64,000 nt of DNA. Origin: Pseudomonas nunensis (lineage in GTDB: Bacteria; Pseudomonadota; Gammaproteobacteria; Pseudomonadales; Pseudomonadaceae). Both the position numbers and the translations under genes were made by a program. Shown here one piece after another: positions 1 to 8,689 of this stretch. The notes beneath the pieces were generated by a model. That model was not told the origin of the DNA and ran no database searches. It saw only the letters and a program-made list of their open reading frames with translations. Position 1 is the first letter of the stretch. Every line of letters begins with the position of its first letter. The DNA is taken from contig NZ_CP101125.1 in NCBI RefSeq assembly GCF_024296925.1, positions 1,614,501-1,678,500 on the forward strand, read 5' to 3'.

Positions 1-644
1 TAGGTTTGCTGTTGATTGAACCCGTCAATATTGGCCACCATCGCAGGTTCCCGGAATAACCGCGTAGAAGCGCCTTTTTTGTGAGACTTCCTGGCGGCAT
101 GCCAGGCGCTTATCCCGGCCGCGTACTTTGCTCGACGCTCGAACTCCGCCTGTTGGTGAAGGGCCGTGGGGTCGAAGGCGTCATAAAAAATATCGGTTTG
201 CTGATCCTCTTCATCAAACACTTCTTGCCCTGGCGGGTTCCATGCCGCCAGCGCCGGGGCCAGCAAGCGTGAGGGAATTGCGTCGACACCCTTGCGCCAT
301 ACAACGGTGCCGCAAAACATCAGAACCCCCGGAAATTTTGCGCTTAACGCCCCCAGGGAACGGGTGATGTCTTGTTTTTCCTGTTCGGAATAGGAGAGTG
401 CCGTAACCGTGTTTTTTTCAATGGTCTGCGGTCGAAACAGGTATTCCGGGGCCACAAAAATAGCGATTGGCTTTAAGCCCGCGACCGCTTCCACCGCGCT
501 GGACGAACTGGATGAAGAAGACAGCAAGGCGCTCATCCGCGTGAGTTGTTCTTCAAGTTGAGCAAAACGCATCATCCAGGTAGTGGGCGCTTCCCTGGAG
601 CCGAACCCGAAATTCTGATGCCAATAAAACACTGGAATATCCAT
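1..644 (-). CDS. Nitrilase-like hypothetical protein (C-terminus cut by window edge)
   Basis: An open frame of 214 codons runs on the minus strand from an ATG at 644 to the window edge with no stop. The start is supported by an AAGGAAG ribosome site a few bases upstream. Residues about 48-60 read PIAIFVAPEYLF, which resembles the strand and catalytic-Glu segment of the carbon-nitrogen hydrolase (nitrilase) superfamily. The later FPGVLMFCGTVVWR segment also fits that fold. The Lys and Cys catalytic residues would be near or beyond the edge and cannot be checked. A run of eight to nine serines sits near residue 42. The nitrilase reading is tentative; the gene itself is well supported. Confidence 0.7.
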   Translation of the reverse strand, partial: MDIPVFYWHQNFGFGSREAPTTWMMRFAQLEEQLTRMSALLSSSSSSSSAVEAVAGLKPIAIFVAPEYLFRPQTIEKNTVTALSYSEQEKQDITRSLGALSAKFPGVLMFCGTVVWRKGVDAIPSRLLAPALAAWNPPGQEVFDEEDQQTDIFYDAFDPTALHQQAEFERRAKYAAGISAWHAARKSHKKGASTRLFREPAMVANIDGFNQQQT

Positions 645-692
645 AGGCTTCCTTAGCAGTCGATCGGTAGTTTTGTGTCCGCCACAAATCCC

Positions 693-785
693 CTGTAGGA
701 GCGAGGCTTGCCCGCGAAGGCGGCTTAATCATCAGCAACGATGTTGACTGTCACACCGCTTTCGCGAGCAAGCCCGCTCCCACAT
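693..785. repeat. REP pair (REPIN-like inverted repeat)
   Basis: Two REP hairpins face each other: TGTAGGAGCGAGGCTTGC at the left and GCAAGCCCGCTCCCACA at the right, about 45 bp apart. This is the common intergenic repeat of fluorescent pseudomonads. It separates the nitrilase-like gene from the radical-SAM gene. Confidence 0.9.
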
Positions 786-794
786 TTTTAGTCG

Positions 795-2258
795 TTACAT
801 CAGGGTGTTTTGCGGCAACCCCAACAAACCCGTCAGCGTATTCATGATCCCTTGCTGCCGCGCCCGATCCACCTGGTGCAGCGCCTCTGCCGCCGCCACA
901 TCCGCTGCACAATGCGGGCAAGTCACTTCGTGTTGATGGATGTACTGCAAACATCCACGGCACAGCGCCAGTTGCGTCGGCACGCGGCCTTCATCCGGCG
1001 ATTTCTGGCCCTGATTCGCCCAGGCCAGTTTGATCACCTGACCGCTGTCGCTGACGCTACTCACCGTTTCGCCGGTCTCGATGCGCTCGGTGATCAAGTC
1101 AAAACGCCCGACCGCGAATGACTTCTGCGCCGCGTCCTCCAGTTTGACAATCCGTTCGCGCAGCCCGCGTTTTTGCAGGTCCAGGGCGCGGTAATGGCAG
1201 TAGGGATTGTTGCCGGGCTTGCCGAGCAACGAGTGCGAAGTCCAGGTGCAACCGCCACGGCAGACGTCGTTGTAGTAGCAGCTGCGGCAGTAGCCCCACA
1301 GGTCATCGACCGAGCGCAGGCGGCCGAAGTGCATGCCTTCGCTGTAGTGCCAGATGTCGTGCAGGCTCATGTTGCGCACATTGCCGCCGGAAAAGCCGAC
1401 GGTGGCCAGCGACGGGCAACCTTTCACCGTGCCATCGGCTTCAAGCGCCAGCACGGTTTGCCCGGCGGCGCAGCCACTCCAGTGCACGCGTTCGTCGCCG
1501 AAACCTCGCCACATGTGCTCATACGGGCCGTAGTAACCGATGTTGTTGCCCACGTTCATCAGCAGGCCGCGATCAACGCCTTCTCGGTACAGGCGCGCGA
1601 GCAACGGCATCACTTCCAACAGTTGATAGGGTTGCAGCAACAGTTCCGGATGATCGACGGCGTTGCCCATGGCGACGGTCAACTGGATCTGCCAGTGGGT
1701 GGCGCCGAGGTCGATGATCAGGTCCATCAGTTCGGGCAAGTCGGGCAGGGTGGCGGCGCCGATCTGGGTATTGACGCTCACCGCCAGGCCGGACTGTTTG
1801 GCGCGGCGCAGGGTGTCCACGGCTTTGTCGAATGAGCCGGGCACGTTGCGCACCGCATCGTGCAGCGGCGCCAGTCCGTCCAGCGAAACCCCGACGCCAT
1901 TGAGCCCGGCGTCTACTGCGGCCTGCATTTTTGCTGGCGTGAGGTTGCGGCCACCGGTCTGGATCGCGCAATACATACCGTGGTCGTGGATAGCCTGGAT
2001 CAGCCGGGTCCAGTCCTTGCGCAGATAGGCTTCGCCGCCGATCAAGGTGATCTCGCGGGTGCCGAGCGCCGCCAGGGAATCGATGACGTCGAGGCATTCC
2101 CGGGTGTTCAATTCGTCGGGTCGGCGGTGCCCGGCGCGGGAGCCGCAATGCAGGCATTTGAGGTCGCAGGCCAGGGTGATTTCCCAGACCACATGCACCG
2201 GCACGTAGCGTTTGAGGTCGGTTTCACTGAGGTAGCGGGCAGGGCGATTGTCTGACAT
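795..2258 (-). CDS. Radical SAM/SPASM peptide maturase (GDL-motif peptide associated)
   Basis: 487 aa from the ATG at 2258, chosen over an upstream ATG because AAGGA lies just before it. The radical-SAM cluster motif CDLKCLHC (CX3CX2C) is near residue 33. A SPASM domain follows, with CX2CX5CX3C (YCRSCYYNDVCRGGC) and a further Cys about 17 residues later, which would bind auxiliary Fe-S clusters. The extreme C-terminus carries CRGC-N10-CPHC, a zinc-ribbon-like element. SPASM enzymes modify ribosomal peptides or proteins by radical chemistry. The next three genes on the same strand encode DUF1842/DUF1843 proteins with a shared (A/E)SGDL-type motif, the expected partners of this maturase type. 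The exact modification is unknown. Confidence 0.88.
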   Translation of the reverse strand: MSDNRPARYLSETDLKRYVPVHVVWEITLACDLKCLHCGSRAGHRRPDELNTRECLDVIDSLAALGTREITLIGGEAYLRKDWTRLIQAIHDHGMYCAIQTGGRNLTPAKMQAAVDAGLNGVGVSLDGLAPLHDAVRNVPGSFDKAVDTLRRAKQSGLAVSVNTQIGAATLPDLPELMDLIIDLGATHWQIQLTVAMGNAVDHPELLLQPYQLLEVMPLLARLYREGVDRGLLMNVGNNIGYYGPYEHMWRGFGDERVHWSGCAAGQTVLALEADGTVKGCPSLATVGFSGGNVRNMSLHDIWHYSEGMHFGRLRSVDDLWGYCRSCYYNDVCRGGCTWTSHSLLGKPGNNPYCHYRALDLQKRGLRERIVKLEDAAQKSFAVGRFDLITERIETGETVSSVSDSGQVIKLAWANQGQKSPDEGRVPTQLALCRGCLQYIHQHEVTCPHCAADVAAAEALHQVDRARQQGIMNTLTGLLGLPQNTLM

Positions 2259-2307
2259 GGGAAATCCTTGCGCACCGACATGTGCGCGGCACGAATCCAT
2301 CGTAGTT

Positions 2308-2333
2308 GTGGCGAGGGAGCAAGCCCTCGCCAC
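2308..2333. repeat. Single REP-like hairpin
   Basis: A perfect 10-bp stem (GTGGCGAGGG / CCCTCGCCAC) with a 6-base loop lies between the DUF1842 gene and the maturase gene. It has the core of the second REP type seen elsewhere in this window. In an mRNA running through it, the hairpin could lower maturase expression relative to the substrate genes; that is inference. Confidence 0.75.
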
Positions 2334-2361
2334 GGATCACTCCAATCACCTCACTGACGGT

Positions 2362-2943
2362 TTAGCGCGCCTCCAAACGCGCAATCTCCGCGTTCAACTG
2401 CTCCAGCGCACCGCGCAATGCGCCACTGTGAGCCAGTTGTTGCTCGCCTTTGCTCACCACCGATTTCAACTGCGCCAGATCACCGCTGGCTTGCGCCTGC
2501 TGCACCGCAACGGCGTACAGCGGCTGAGCGTGGTGCGGATGTTCCGGCTGCACAATTACCGGAGCCGGGCTGACGGCCGCATGTTTGACCGCATGCCAGG
2601 TGCCCCCCTCCTGATATTTGTAATCGACAAAACCGCTGACCCAATCAGCCCCCAGAATCCCCTTCAAGCCGAAGGTCTGGGCAATCTGGCTCAGCGGGCC
2701 GCTCGGGCTGCCATCCAGGGTCAGGATGATGTGGTTTTCCGCCGTCGGCACCAGTTTGACTTCGGAATACTCGCCCCATACGCGGGCGCGGAAGTTGAGC
2801 GGCGGCCAAGTGCTTTGATAGATGCTGGCAACCCCGCTGACTTTCTTTTTAACCGTATCCACCAGCAGGTCGAGGGTCAAAACAGGGGCGCCGAGCAGGT
2901 GATTGCTGACGTTGAGGCGTGTGTGAAAAAGTCCGATAGACAT
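2362..2943 (-). CDS. DUF1842-DUF1843 two-domain protein, putative maturase substrate
   Basis: 193 aa; AAGGGAG precedes the ATG at 2943. Residues about 1-115 form a DUF1842-type domain (GLFHTRLNVSN start, VWGEYSEV near residue 55). Residues about 140-193 form a DUF1843-type tail with QPLYAVAV and ASGDLAQLKSV, followed by a predicted helix rich in Glu/Ala. There is no signal peptide or membrane segment, so it should be cytoplasmic. It is paralogous to the next gene upstream and sits directly before the SPASM maturase. The GDL segment in the tail is the likely recognition or modification region (inference). Confidence 0.8.
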   Translation of the reverse strand: MSIGLFHTRLNVSNHLLGAPVLTLDLLVDTVKKKVSGVASIYQSTWPPLNFRARVWGEYSEVKLVPTAENHIILTLDGSPSGPLSQIAQTFGLKGILGADWVSGFVDYKYQEGGTWHAVKHAAVSPAPVIVQPEHPHHAQPLYAVAVQQAQASGDLAQLKSVVSKGEQQLAHSGALRGALEQLNAEIARLEAR

Positions 2944-2997
2944 GGTGCAACTCCCTTAAATGTTTTCAGGACGAGCCAGGCACATTGAGTGGCCGGG

Positions 2998-3639
2998 TCA
3001 GCGGCGTTCCAGCCGATTGATTTCGCCCTTGGCGGCTTCCAGTGCACTTTGCAGTTGTGGCTGCTGATCCAGTTGCTGTTTGGCCAGACTGGCCAGGCTT
3101 TTCATCTGCGCCAGGTCACCGCTGGCAATGGCGCTTTGAATCGGCGCGGCGTACAGCGGCATGATCGGCGGATAGGGTGACTGTGGAGGAATCACCGGGC
3201 CAGGTTCTAGCGGCGGGAAGGCGCTGGAGCGCACGGTTTCGGCGAGATGAGCGGGCACGTTGTTCACTTCGATCCAGCGCTGGCCATCAAGGTAGGAGTA
3301 GTTGGCGACCCCGTCCTTCCAGTCGGTGCCCACCACCAATTGGATCTTGAAACTCACGATGGAATTGGAGCCCGGTCCACCCTGATTGCCTTGTGCGGTG
3401 ATCAGGATTTTGCTGACCCCCGGCGACATGACCGTCAGGTAGGTGTATTCGCCCCAGACATCGGAATGCACATCCAGCGGCGGGTTGGTTGCTTGAGTGA
3501 TTGCCGCTGTGCCGCTGACCGTTTCTTCAGGGGTAAAGACCAGCAGATTAAGTGCCAGGCTTTGTGCGCCCGGTGCCGAAGTACCAATACGGTAGGCGAG
3601 CGGGAACAAGCCGACAGGCTGTTGATTAGAACCAGACAT
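2998..3639 (-). CDS. DUF1842-DUF1843 two-domain protein (paralogue)
   Basis: 213 aa from the ATG at 3639, which has a GGAGG site; an upstream in-frame ATG (3654) lacks one. The DUF1842-like domain spans about residues 1-120 (VWGEYTYLTV). A Pro-rich linker (EPGPVIPPQSPYPPIM) joins it to a DUF1843-like tail with PLYAAPIQ and ASGDLAQMKSL. It is clearly homologous along its full length to the downstream protein. With the 62-residue protein next door it makes three carriers of the same tail module beside one maturase. Confidence 0.8.
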   Translation of the reverse strand: MSGSNQQPVGLFPLAYRIGTSAPGAQSLALNLLVFTPEETVSGTAAITQATNPPLDVHSDVWGEYTYLTVMSPGVSKILITAQGNQGGPGSNSIVSFKIQLVVGTDWKDGVANYSYLDGQRWIEVNNVPAHLAETVRSSAFPPLEPGPVIPPQSPYPPIMPLYAAPIQSAIASGDLAQMKSLASLAKQQLDQQPQLQSALEAAKGEINRLERR

Positions 3640-3677
3640 GGTTATTGCCTCCATTGCAATAAGGGGAGAAAACAGAG

Positions 3678-3866
3678 CTAGTGTTTTTCCTGGCGCGTAA
3701 CTTCCTTGGCCAGTCTTTCGTAGGCGGTCTGTAGCTCTTTGGGTTCAGCTTTGGCTGCGTCGCGTTGTTTCAATAACGCTTTCATCTTTTGCAGATTGCC
3801 TTCCGTGATCGCGTCATGGATGGCGGCCCCGTACGGGGGGATGGGATGAGACGAAGAACTGCTCAT
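3678..3866 (-). CDS. Stand-alone DUF1843 small protein
   Basis: 62 aa with AAGGAG ahead of the ATG at 3866. It consists only of the tail module of its two neighbours: IPPYGAAIHDAITEGNLQKM aligns with PLYAAPIQSAIASGDLAQM, with GNL in place of GDL, followed by a charged helix. The short size and first position in the operon fit a RiPP precursor or minimal substrate. No leader/core cleavage site such as a double glycine is evident, so it may be modified without proteolysis. Function is unproven. Confidence 0.8.
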   Translation of the reverse strand: MSSSSSHPIPPYGAAIHDAITEGNLQKMKALLKQRDAAKAEPKELQTAYERLAKEVTRQEKH

Positions 3867-4180
3867 GACGACTCCTTCCGTGGTCTGTGTGACACTGCTC
3901 CGATCAGCAGTTTTTGCAGTTAAGCAGGACTCTTTGAATATGCAATGGCCAATGAAGGCATAATGCCTGTTAAATTTTTAATACTATTTTGTTAATCGCA
4001 ATGTGCGTGGATATCGCATGGCTGATATTAAGAATGGCGATTAATAAATACGTATTCAGCTTTTTCCTCATATATAAGTGGTGTCTTTATCGCCATTAAT
4101 AATGAGTTGTTCATATAACGTTTGGCATTAAACTTTATTGTCATTTGATAGGGGTTCAGGAATAAAACCGGGAGTGCGAA
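3867..4180. promoter_or_regulatory. AT-rich divergent intergenic region with palindromes
   Basis: About 310 bp between the DUF1843 gene (leftward) and a 77-aa gene (rightward), visibly much richer in A/T than its surroundings. It holds a perfect 13-bp palindrome AGGCATAATGCCT at 3956-3968. It also holds inverted arms AATGGCGAT (4033-4041) and ATCGCCATT (4089-4097), each followed by TAATAA-like sequence. Both divergent promoters must lie here. I could not place a convincing -35/-10 pair or a sigma-54 site. Confidence 0.55.
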
Positions 4181-4414
4181 ATGACCGAGCGCCATCTGAT
4201 CCACACCGAAACATTGCACAACGGCTGCAAAATCGAGGTGAAAGCCAAGATCCTGAGGGACGGCTCGCTGGAGATGTTTATCGGGGTCTACCGGCCAGAC
4301 GGCACGGTGATTCTGGAGAACAACGATCCATCGCCACATCTGCTGGATATGGAGGCCGCGATGGAGTGGGGCATCGAGATCGCCAGGAAGGCCGCTAACG
4401 CTCAGATCGCATGA
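4181..4414 (+). CDS. Small hypothetical protein, 77 aa
   Basis: Starts at an ATG with GGGAG upstream. The protein alternates beta-like segments ([19 protein letters not shown]) with an acidic C-terminal helix and has no signal or membrane segment. I do not recognise the family. Its last 13 bp overlap the 3' end of the convergent dienelactone hydrolase-like gene. Confidence 0.65.
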   Translation: MTERHLIHTETLHNGCKIEVKAKILRDGSLEMFIGVYRPDGTVILENNDPSPHLLDMEAAMEWGIEIARKAANAQIA

Positions 4415-5310
4415 CCTTCATTCATCGCCAGATAGCGCTTGAACCAGTCCAGCGTGCGGCTCCAGGCAAGTTTGGCAGCGGCTTCATCGTAACGAGGCGT
4501 GGAGTCGTTATGAAAGCCGTGGTTCGCGCCGGGGTAGATGTAGGCTTCATAGGTCTTGCCCGACGCTTTCAACGCCTGTTCGAAGGCCGGCCAACCTTCG
4601 TTGATGCGGGTGTCCAGTTCGCCGTAATGCAGCATCAGCGGTGCCTTGATGCGTGGCACATCCTTGGCCTCGGGTTGGCGACCATAAAAAGACACTGCGG
4701 CGCCCAGTTCCGGATAGGCCACGGCCGCCGCATTGACTACGCCACCGCCATAGCAAAAACCGGTGATCCCGACTTTGCCGGTGCCCGCCGCATGATTCAT
4801 CAGCCACTCGATGGCGGCGAAAAAATCATTCATGAGTTTTTCCGGGTCAACGGTCAGTTGCAGTTCCCGACCCTTGTCATCGTTACCGGGGTAGCCGCCC
4901 ACCGATGTCAGGCCATCCGGGGCGAGGGCGATGAAACCGGCCTTGGCCAGGCGCCGGGCGACGTCTTCGATATACGGATTGAGCCCACGGTTTTCATGCA
5001 CGACCACCACCGCCGGCAACTTGCCGGTGGCTTTTGCCGGGCGCACCAGATAGCCGCGCACCTGGCCGTTGCCCTTGGGAGACGGGTAGGTGATGTACTC
5101 GGCGAGGATGTCCGGGTCGGTGAATTCCACTTGCTCGGCCAGGGCGTAATTCGGGCTCAGGGCGGCGAGCAGGGCGGAGGCGGTCAAGCCACCCAGGGTG
5201 AACAACGCCGCACGGTCGAGAAACTCGCGGCGGTTGATTTGGCCATGCACGTAATAGTCGTAGAGTTCCAGCAATTCGGGGGCGAAGTCTTTGGCGGTCA
5301 GACGGGTCAT
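4402..5310 (-). CDS. Dienelactone hydrolase family protein, exported
   Basis: 302 aa. The N-terminus has a twin-Arg pattern ([16 protein letters not shown]) and a hydrophobic stretch ending ALA near residue 58, suggesting Tat or Sec export. The alpha/beta-hydrolase core follows, with the dienelactone-hydrolase nucleophile elbow GFCYGG (Cys186), an Asp in [14 protein letters not shown] and a His in GANHGFH, completing a Cys-Asp-His triad. The substrate is unknown; family members hydrolyse lactones and related esters. Length agrees with other Pseudomonas YghX/DLH-like proteins. It runs convergently with the 77-aa gene. Confidence 0.85.
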   Translation of the reverse strand: MTRLTAKDFAPELLELYDYYVHGQINRREFLDRAALFTLGGLTASALLAALSPNYALAEQVEFTDPDILAEYITYPSPKGNGQVRGYLVRPAKATGKLPAVVVVHENRGLNPYIEDVARRLAKAGFIALAPDGLTSVGGYPGNDDKGRELQLTVDPEKLMNDFFAAIEWLMNHAAGTGKVGITGFCYGGGVVNAAAVAYPELGAAVSFYGRQPEAKDVPRIKAPLMLHYGELDTRINEGWPAFEQALKASGKTYEAYIYPGANHGFHNDSTPRYDEAAAKLAWSRTLDWFKRYLAMNEGHAI

Positions 5311-5346
5311 TTGCCTGTTTCCTGTCGAGTCATTTGCAAAGAGTCC

Positions 5347-5847
5347 CTAAGCATTCGCGACCTTGGCGGTGCGGATAAACAACGCGCGCACCTTGTCCCA
5401 GAAGTTGCCGCCCAGCACGAAGAAGCTGCCGATCAGCATGAGATCGCCCAGCAACTGAAGCTGCCAGAGGTTCGGCCGCAGGCCCGGCCAGATGCTATCG
5501 ACGTAGGGTTCAAGAAACGCCGAGATCAGCGGCAGGCAAAACATGACAAGTCCGATTCGATGCCGAACCGGGCCCACTTCCGCATCTGTGCTGGGCGCCA
5601 GTGAGGTCACATAGCCGAACACGCTGCGCTTCAACTGCTGGAACCCGGCCTTGCCCATGACTGCAATCACCAAAATCAGCAGCACTTTGTTGCTGATAAA
5701 CAGCACGCCCGTCAGCGCAGCGACTTTCGAGCCCGGCACTCCGACAGCTGCGGCGAGCGGCACCATCAGCCACGAGCCCAGCATTAAACACAGAATGACG
5801 ATGCCCAGTTTGAAGCGCCAGCCTGCCGAGTGGGGTTGGGTGGTCAT
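5347..5847 (-). CDS. Multi-pass membrane protein, hypothetical (166 aa)
   Basis: The ATG at 5847 (protein starting MTTQPHS) is chosen because an AAAGGTG site lies 9 bases upstream; an in-frame ATG at 5889 would add 14 residues. Four hydrophobic segments are visible, at roughly residues 15-35, 45-65, 95-115 and 130-150, so it is an inner-membrane protein. The TQPHSAGWRFKLGI start and the GKAGFQQLKRSVFGYV loop resemble a transporter-suffix-domain protein of pseudomonads, but I cannot assign a function. It is 36 bp downstream of the DLH-like gene, transcribed the same way and possibly first of that pair. Confidence 0.7.
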   Translation of the reverse strand: MTTQPHSAGWRFKLGIVILCLMLGSWLMVPLAAAVGVPGSKVAALTGVLFISNKVLLILVIAVMGKAGFQQLKRSVFGYVTSLAPSTDAEVGPVRHRIGLVMFCLPLISAFLEPYVDSIWPGLRPNLWQLQLLGDLMLIGSFFVLGGNFWDKVRALFIRTAKVANA

Positions 5848-6003
5848 GAGGGTCGCACCTTTGATGGATTGCTGCTGTTTTGGGAACACTTGAAAAGCGT
5901 AGCAGCTGACTCGCGACTGTGAGCAAGTCCGCGTTTTTGTACCGCTCGCCTTCCCTAGGGGCGGCTATGCTCCAGTCATCTTCCTTGGCCGGTAAAAAAA
6001 CCT

Positions 6004-7557
6004 ATGCATTCACGTGCCGCCATGCTGATCCGGTCGGGGCCGCTTTTGCTGCTGGTGCTCGGCTTCAGCGGCTGCGCGCGCGTGGGGCCGGACTTCCAGC
6101 CGCCGGGCGAGGAATGGGTCAAACACTGGAGCACCCCGGCGCTGGAGAAAGCCAGTGAGCGGGGCGACAGCCCTGACCTGCGTCAGTGGTGGCAGGTCTT
6201 TAATGACCCGGTGCTCGACCAGTTGATCACTGACGCCGATGCCCACAACTCCAGCCTGAAAATCGCCGGCCTGCGGGTGATGGAAGCTCGGGCGCAATTG
6301 GGCATTGCCCAGGCCGGGCGCTATCCGCAACTTCAGCAGGCCAATGTCGATCTGCTTTATGCGGAGCGCCGCCAGTACAACGGCAGCAACCCAAAGAACA
6401 GCCGTTTCTGGCAATTCAGCGAAGGCTTGGACGTCGGTTGGGAACTGGACTTCTGGGGTCGTTTCAGCCGGGCGATCGAGTCCTCGGATGCCAGTTATTT
6501 TGCGGCCCAGGCCAACTATGAAGACGTGCTGGTGCTGTTGCGCGCGCAAGTGGCGGACACCTACTTTTCCATGCGCACCACCGAAGCGCGATTGCGCGTG
6601 GCACGGGACAACACCCAGCAGCAAAAGCGCAGCCTGGAGATCACGCGCAAGCTGTTCAACAGTGGCCAGACTGCTGAACTCGACCTGCAACAGGCCAAGA
6701 CCCAATACCTCGGCACGCTGGCCAGCATCCCCAACCTTGAAGACCAGTTGCATCGAACCCGCAACGCCTTGTCGGTGCTGACCGGGCAGGCCCCGGGCGA
6801 GCTGCCGCAGGTGACTGAAAACCAGGAGCTGATCCCGTTGCTGGACCGCGCGGTGCTGAGAGACGTGCCGGCCAATCTGCTGCTGCGTCGCCCCGATGTG
6901 CGCGCCGCCGAGTTGAATGTCGCCGCGCAGTCGGCGTTGATCGGCGTGGCCGTCAGTGATTTCTATCCGTCGCTGACCTTGCTCGGCAGCATCGTCTGGA
7001 CCGCGACTTCTGTGGGCGGTACGCCGAACAATCTGGACTTTGTCGGCGGCCCGAGCCTGCGCTGGAACCTGTTCGATCACGGCCAGATCAGCAACAACGT
7101 GCGGGTGCAGGATGCGCGTTTGCAGCAGTTGATCGAGACCTATCGCGACACCGTGCGCCAGGCCGCCCGGGAAGCCGACGATGCCGCCGGCGGCCTAAGC
7201 AAGTCTTTGGAACGCGAACGCATCCTGCGTCAGGCCGAGGTCGCGGCCAAGCGCTCGCTGGTGTTGGCGCGGGCGCAATACACTGAAGGCTTCTCCGACT
7301 TTCAGCGAGTGCTGGATGCGCAACGGGCGCTGCTCGAACAACAGGACAACTACCTGGTCAGCCGCAGCAACGCGGTGAGCAATCTGATTGCGCTGTACAA
7401 GGCCCTCGGCGGTGGTTGGTACGCCGCGCAGCCGATCGTTGATCGCGCCACGCAAAAGCAAATGGAAAAACGCACCGACTGGGGCGACTTGCTCGATGAG
7501 CCGGCCGCCACGCCGCCAGTCTTTCCCCAGCCCGACAAGGTGAACAAGCATGAGTGA
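6004..7557 (+). CDS. Outer-membrane efflux lipoprotein (NodT/OprM family)
   Basis: 517 aa. The signal sequence ends in a lipobox (GFSGC, Cys near 25), followed by VGPDFQPP, the signature opening of NodT-type outer-membrane factors. Two repeats of the OEP family follow, with long coiled-coil helices (for example YEDVLVLLRAQVADTYF and RRPDVRAAELNVAAQ). It forms the outer-membrane and periplasmic tunnel of a tripartite exporter. The stop overlaps the start of the HlyD-like gene by 8 bp, indicating translational coupling. No strong ribosome site precedes the start; an ATG at 6022 is an alternative. Confidence 0.9.
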   Translation: MHSRAAMLIRSGPLLLLVLGFSGCARVGPDFQPPGEEWVKHWSTPALEKASERGDSPDLRQWWQVFNDPVLDQLITDADAHNSSLKIAGLRVMEARAQLGIAQAGRYPQLQQANVDLLYAERRQYNGSNPKNSRFWQFSEGLDVGWELDFWGRFSRAIESSDASYFAAQANYEDVLVLLRAQVADTYFSMRTTEARLRVARDNTQQQKRSLEITRKLFNSGQTAELDLQQAKTQYLGTLASIPNLEDQLHRTRNALSVLTGQAPGELPQVTENQELIPLLDRAVLRDVPANLLLRRPDVRAAELNVAAQSALIGVAVSDFYPSLTLLGSIVWTATSVGGTPNNLDFVGGPSLRWNLFDHGQISNNVRVQDARLQQLIETYRDTVRQAAREADDAAGGLSKSLERERILRQAEVAAKRSLVLARAQYTEGFSDFQRVLDAQRALLEQQDNYLVSRSNAVSNLIALYKALGGGWYAAQPIVDRATQKQMEKRTDWGDLLDEPAATPPVFPQPDKVNKHE

Positions 7558-8689
7558 AGCCGCGCAGCCCTCCGTCGAAGCGCCTGCACCCAAGGCGCCA
7601 ACGCCGGTTGCCGACCCGGCGAAAAAAGGCATCAAGTGGGTGTTGCTGCTGATCCTCATCAGCCTCGCTTGGTACTTGTTGGCCGACCGCTTCACGCCTT
7701 ACACGCAACAGGCGCGGGTCGGGGCGTTCGTGATTCCGGTGGCATCGGAAGTGGCGGGCCGGGTGATCCGGGTGAACGTGCGCAACAACCAGGACGTGCG
7801 GGCCGGGGACATCCTTTTCGAGGTCGATCCGCAGCCGTATCAGATTGCCGTGGATCGCGCCCGCGCCGACCTCGAATCGACCCGCCGCCAGATCGGCGCC
7901 AGCACCGCCGGCATCGCTTCGGCGCAAGCCTCGTTGCGTTCCGCCCAGGCCAACGAATTGAGGGCGCGGCAGGACAGTCAGCGCCTGGAAGGTTTGTATC
8001 GAGCGGATAAAGGCACGGTGTCGGTGCGCCTGCTGGAAGTGTCCCGGGCCAATCTCGAACAGGCCACCAGCCAGGTCGCGGCGGCGGAGGCCGAAGTGCT
8101 GCGGGCGAAGGAACAGGAGGGCGGTAGCGAGGCGGAAAATGCCTTGCTGCGCAGCGCGGCGACGGCGTTGTCAAAAGCCGAACTGGATTTGGCCAACACC
8201 CGCATCGGCGCGCGTTCGGCCGGGCTGATCACCGACCTGCGCACCGATGTTGGCCAGTTCACTGCCGGTGGCAGTCCGGTGATGACCCTGATCGCCATCC
8301 ACGACGTGTGGATCAGTGCCGACATGACCGAGAACAACCTGGGCCTGGTCAGACCCGACACGCCAGTGGCCATCGTGCTGGATGCGTTGCCCGGCGAAGT
8401 GTTCGGCGGCCGGGTGCGCAGTGTCGGCTATGGCGTCAGTGTCGGCCAGACCACCACGCCCGGCACCTTGCCGAGCGTGCAGAACAGCCGCGACTGGTTG
8501 CGGCCGGCCCAGCGTTTTCCAGTGGTGATCGAGTTTGATGAAGATGCCTTGAACGCTTTGCGCGACAGTCGCGCCATCCGCGCGGGCGGGCAGGCGGAAG
8601 TGATGGCGTTTCCGGCGTCGGGTAATCCATTGAATCCGCTCGGCCGGGTGTTTTTACGCCTGATGAGCTGGTTGTCGTATGCCTACTAA
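7550..8689 (+). CDS. HlyD/EmrA-type periplasmic adaptor protein
   Basis: 379 aa. A Pro/Ala-rich cytoplasmic N-terminus precedes one membrane anchor (about residues 27-45, WVLLLILISLAWYLL). The biotinyl-lipoyl-like half motif VASEVAGRVIRVNV, a coiled coil (about 105-200) and the second half motif (GARSAGLITDLRTDVGQFTAGG) come next, then a beta-barrel. This is the membrane-fusion protein linking the outer-membrane factor and the inner-membrane partner. The flanking genes overlap on both sides, so the three form one operon. Confidence 0.9.
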   Translation: MSEAAQPSVEAPAPKAPTPVADPAKKGIKWVLLLILISLAWYLLADRFTPYTQQARVGAFVIPVASEVAGRVIRVNVRNNQDVRAGDILFEVDPQPYQIAVDRARADLESTRRQIGASTAGIASAQASLRSAQANELRARQDSQRLEGLYRADKGTVSVRLLEVSRANLEQATSQVAAAEAEVLRAKEQEGGSEAENALLRSAATALSKAELDLANTRIGARSAGLITDLRTDVGQFTAGGSPVMTLIAIHDVWISADMTENNLGLVRPDTPVAIVLDALPGEVFGGRVRSVGYGVSVGQTTTPGTLPSVQNSRDWLRPAQRFPVVIEFDEDALNALRDSRAIRAGGQAEVMAFPASGNPLNPLGRVFLRLMSWLSYAY

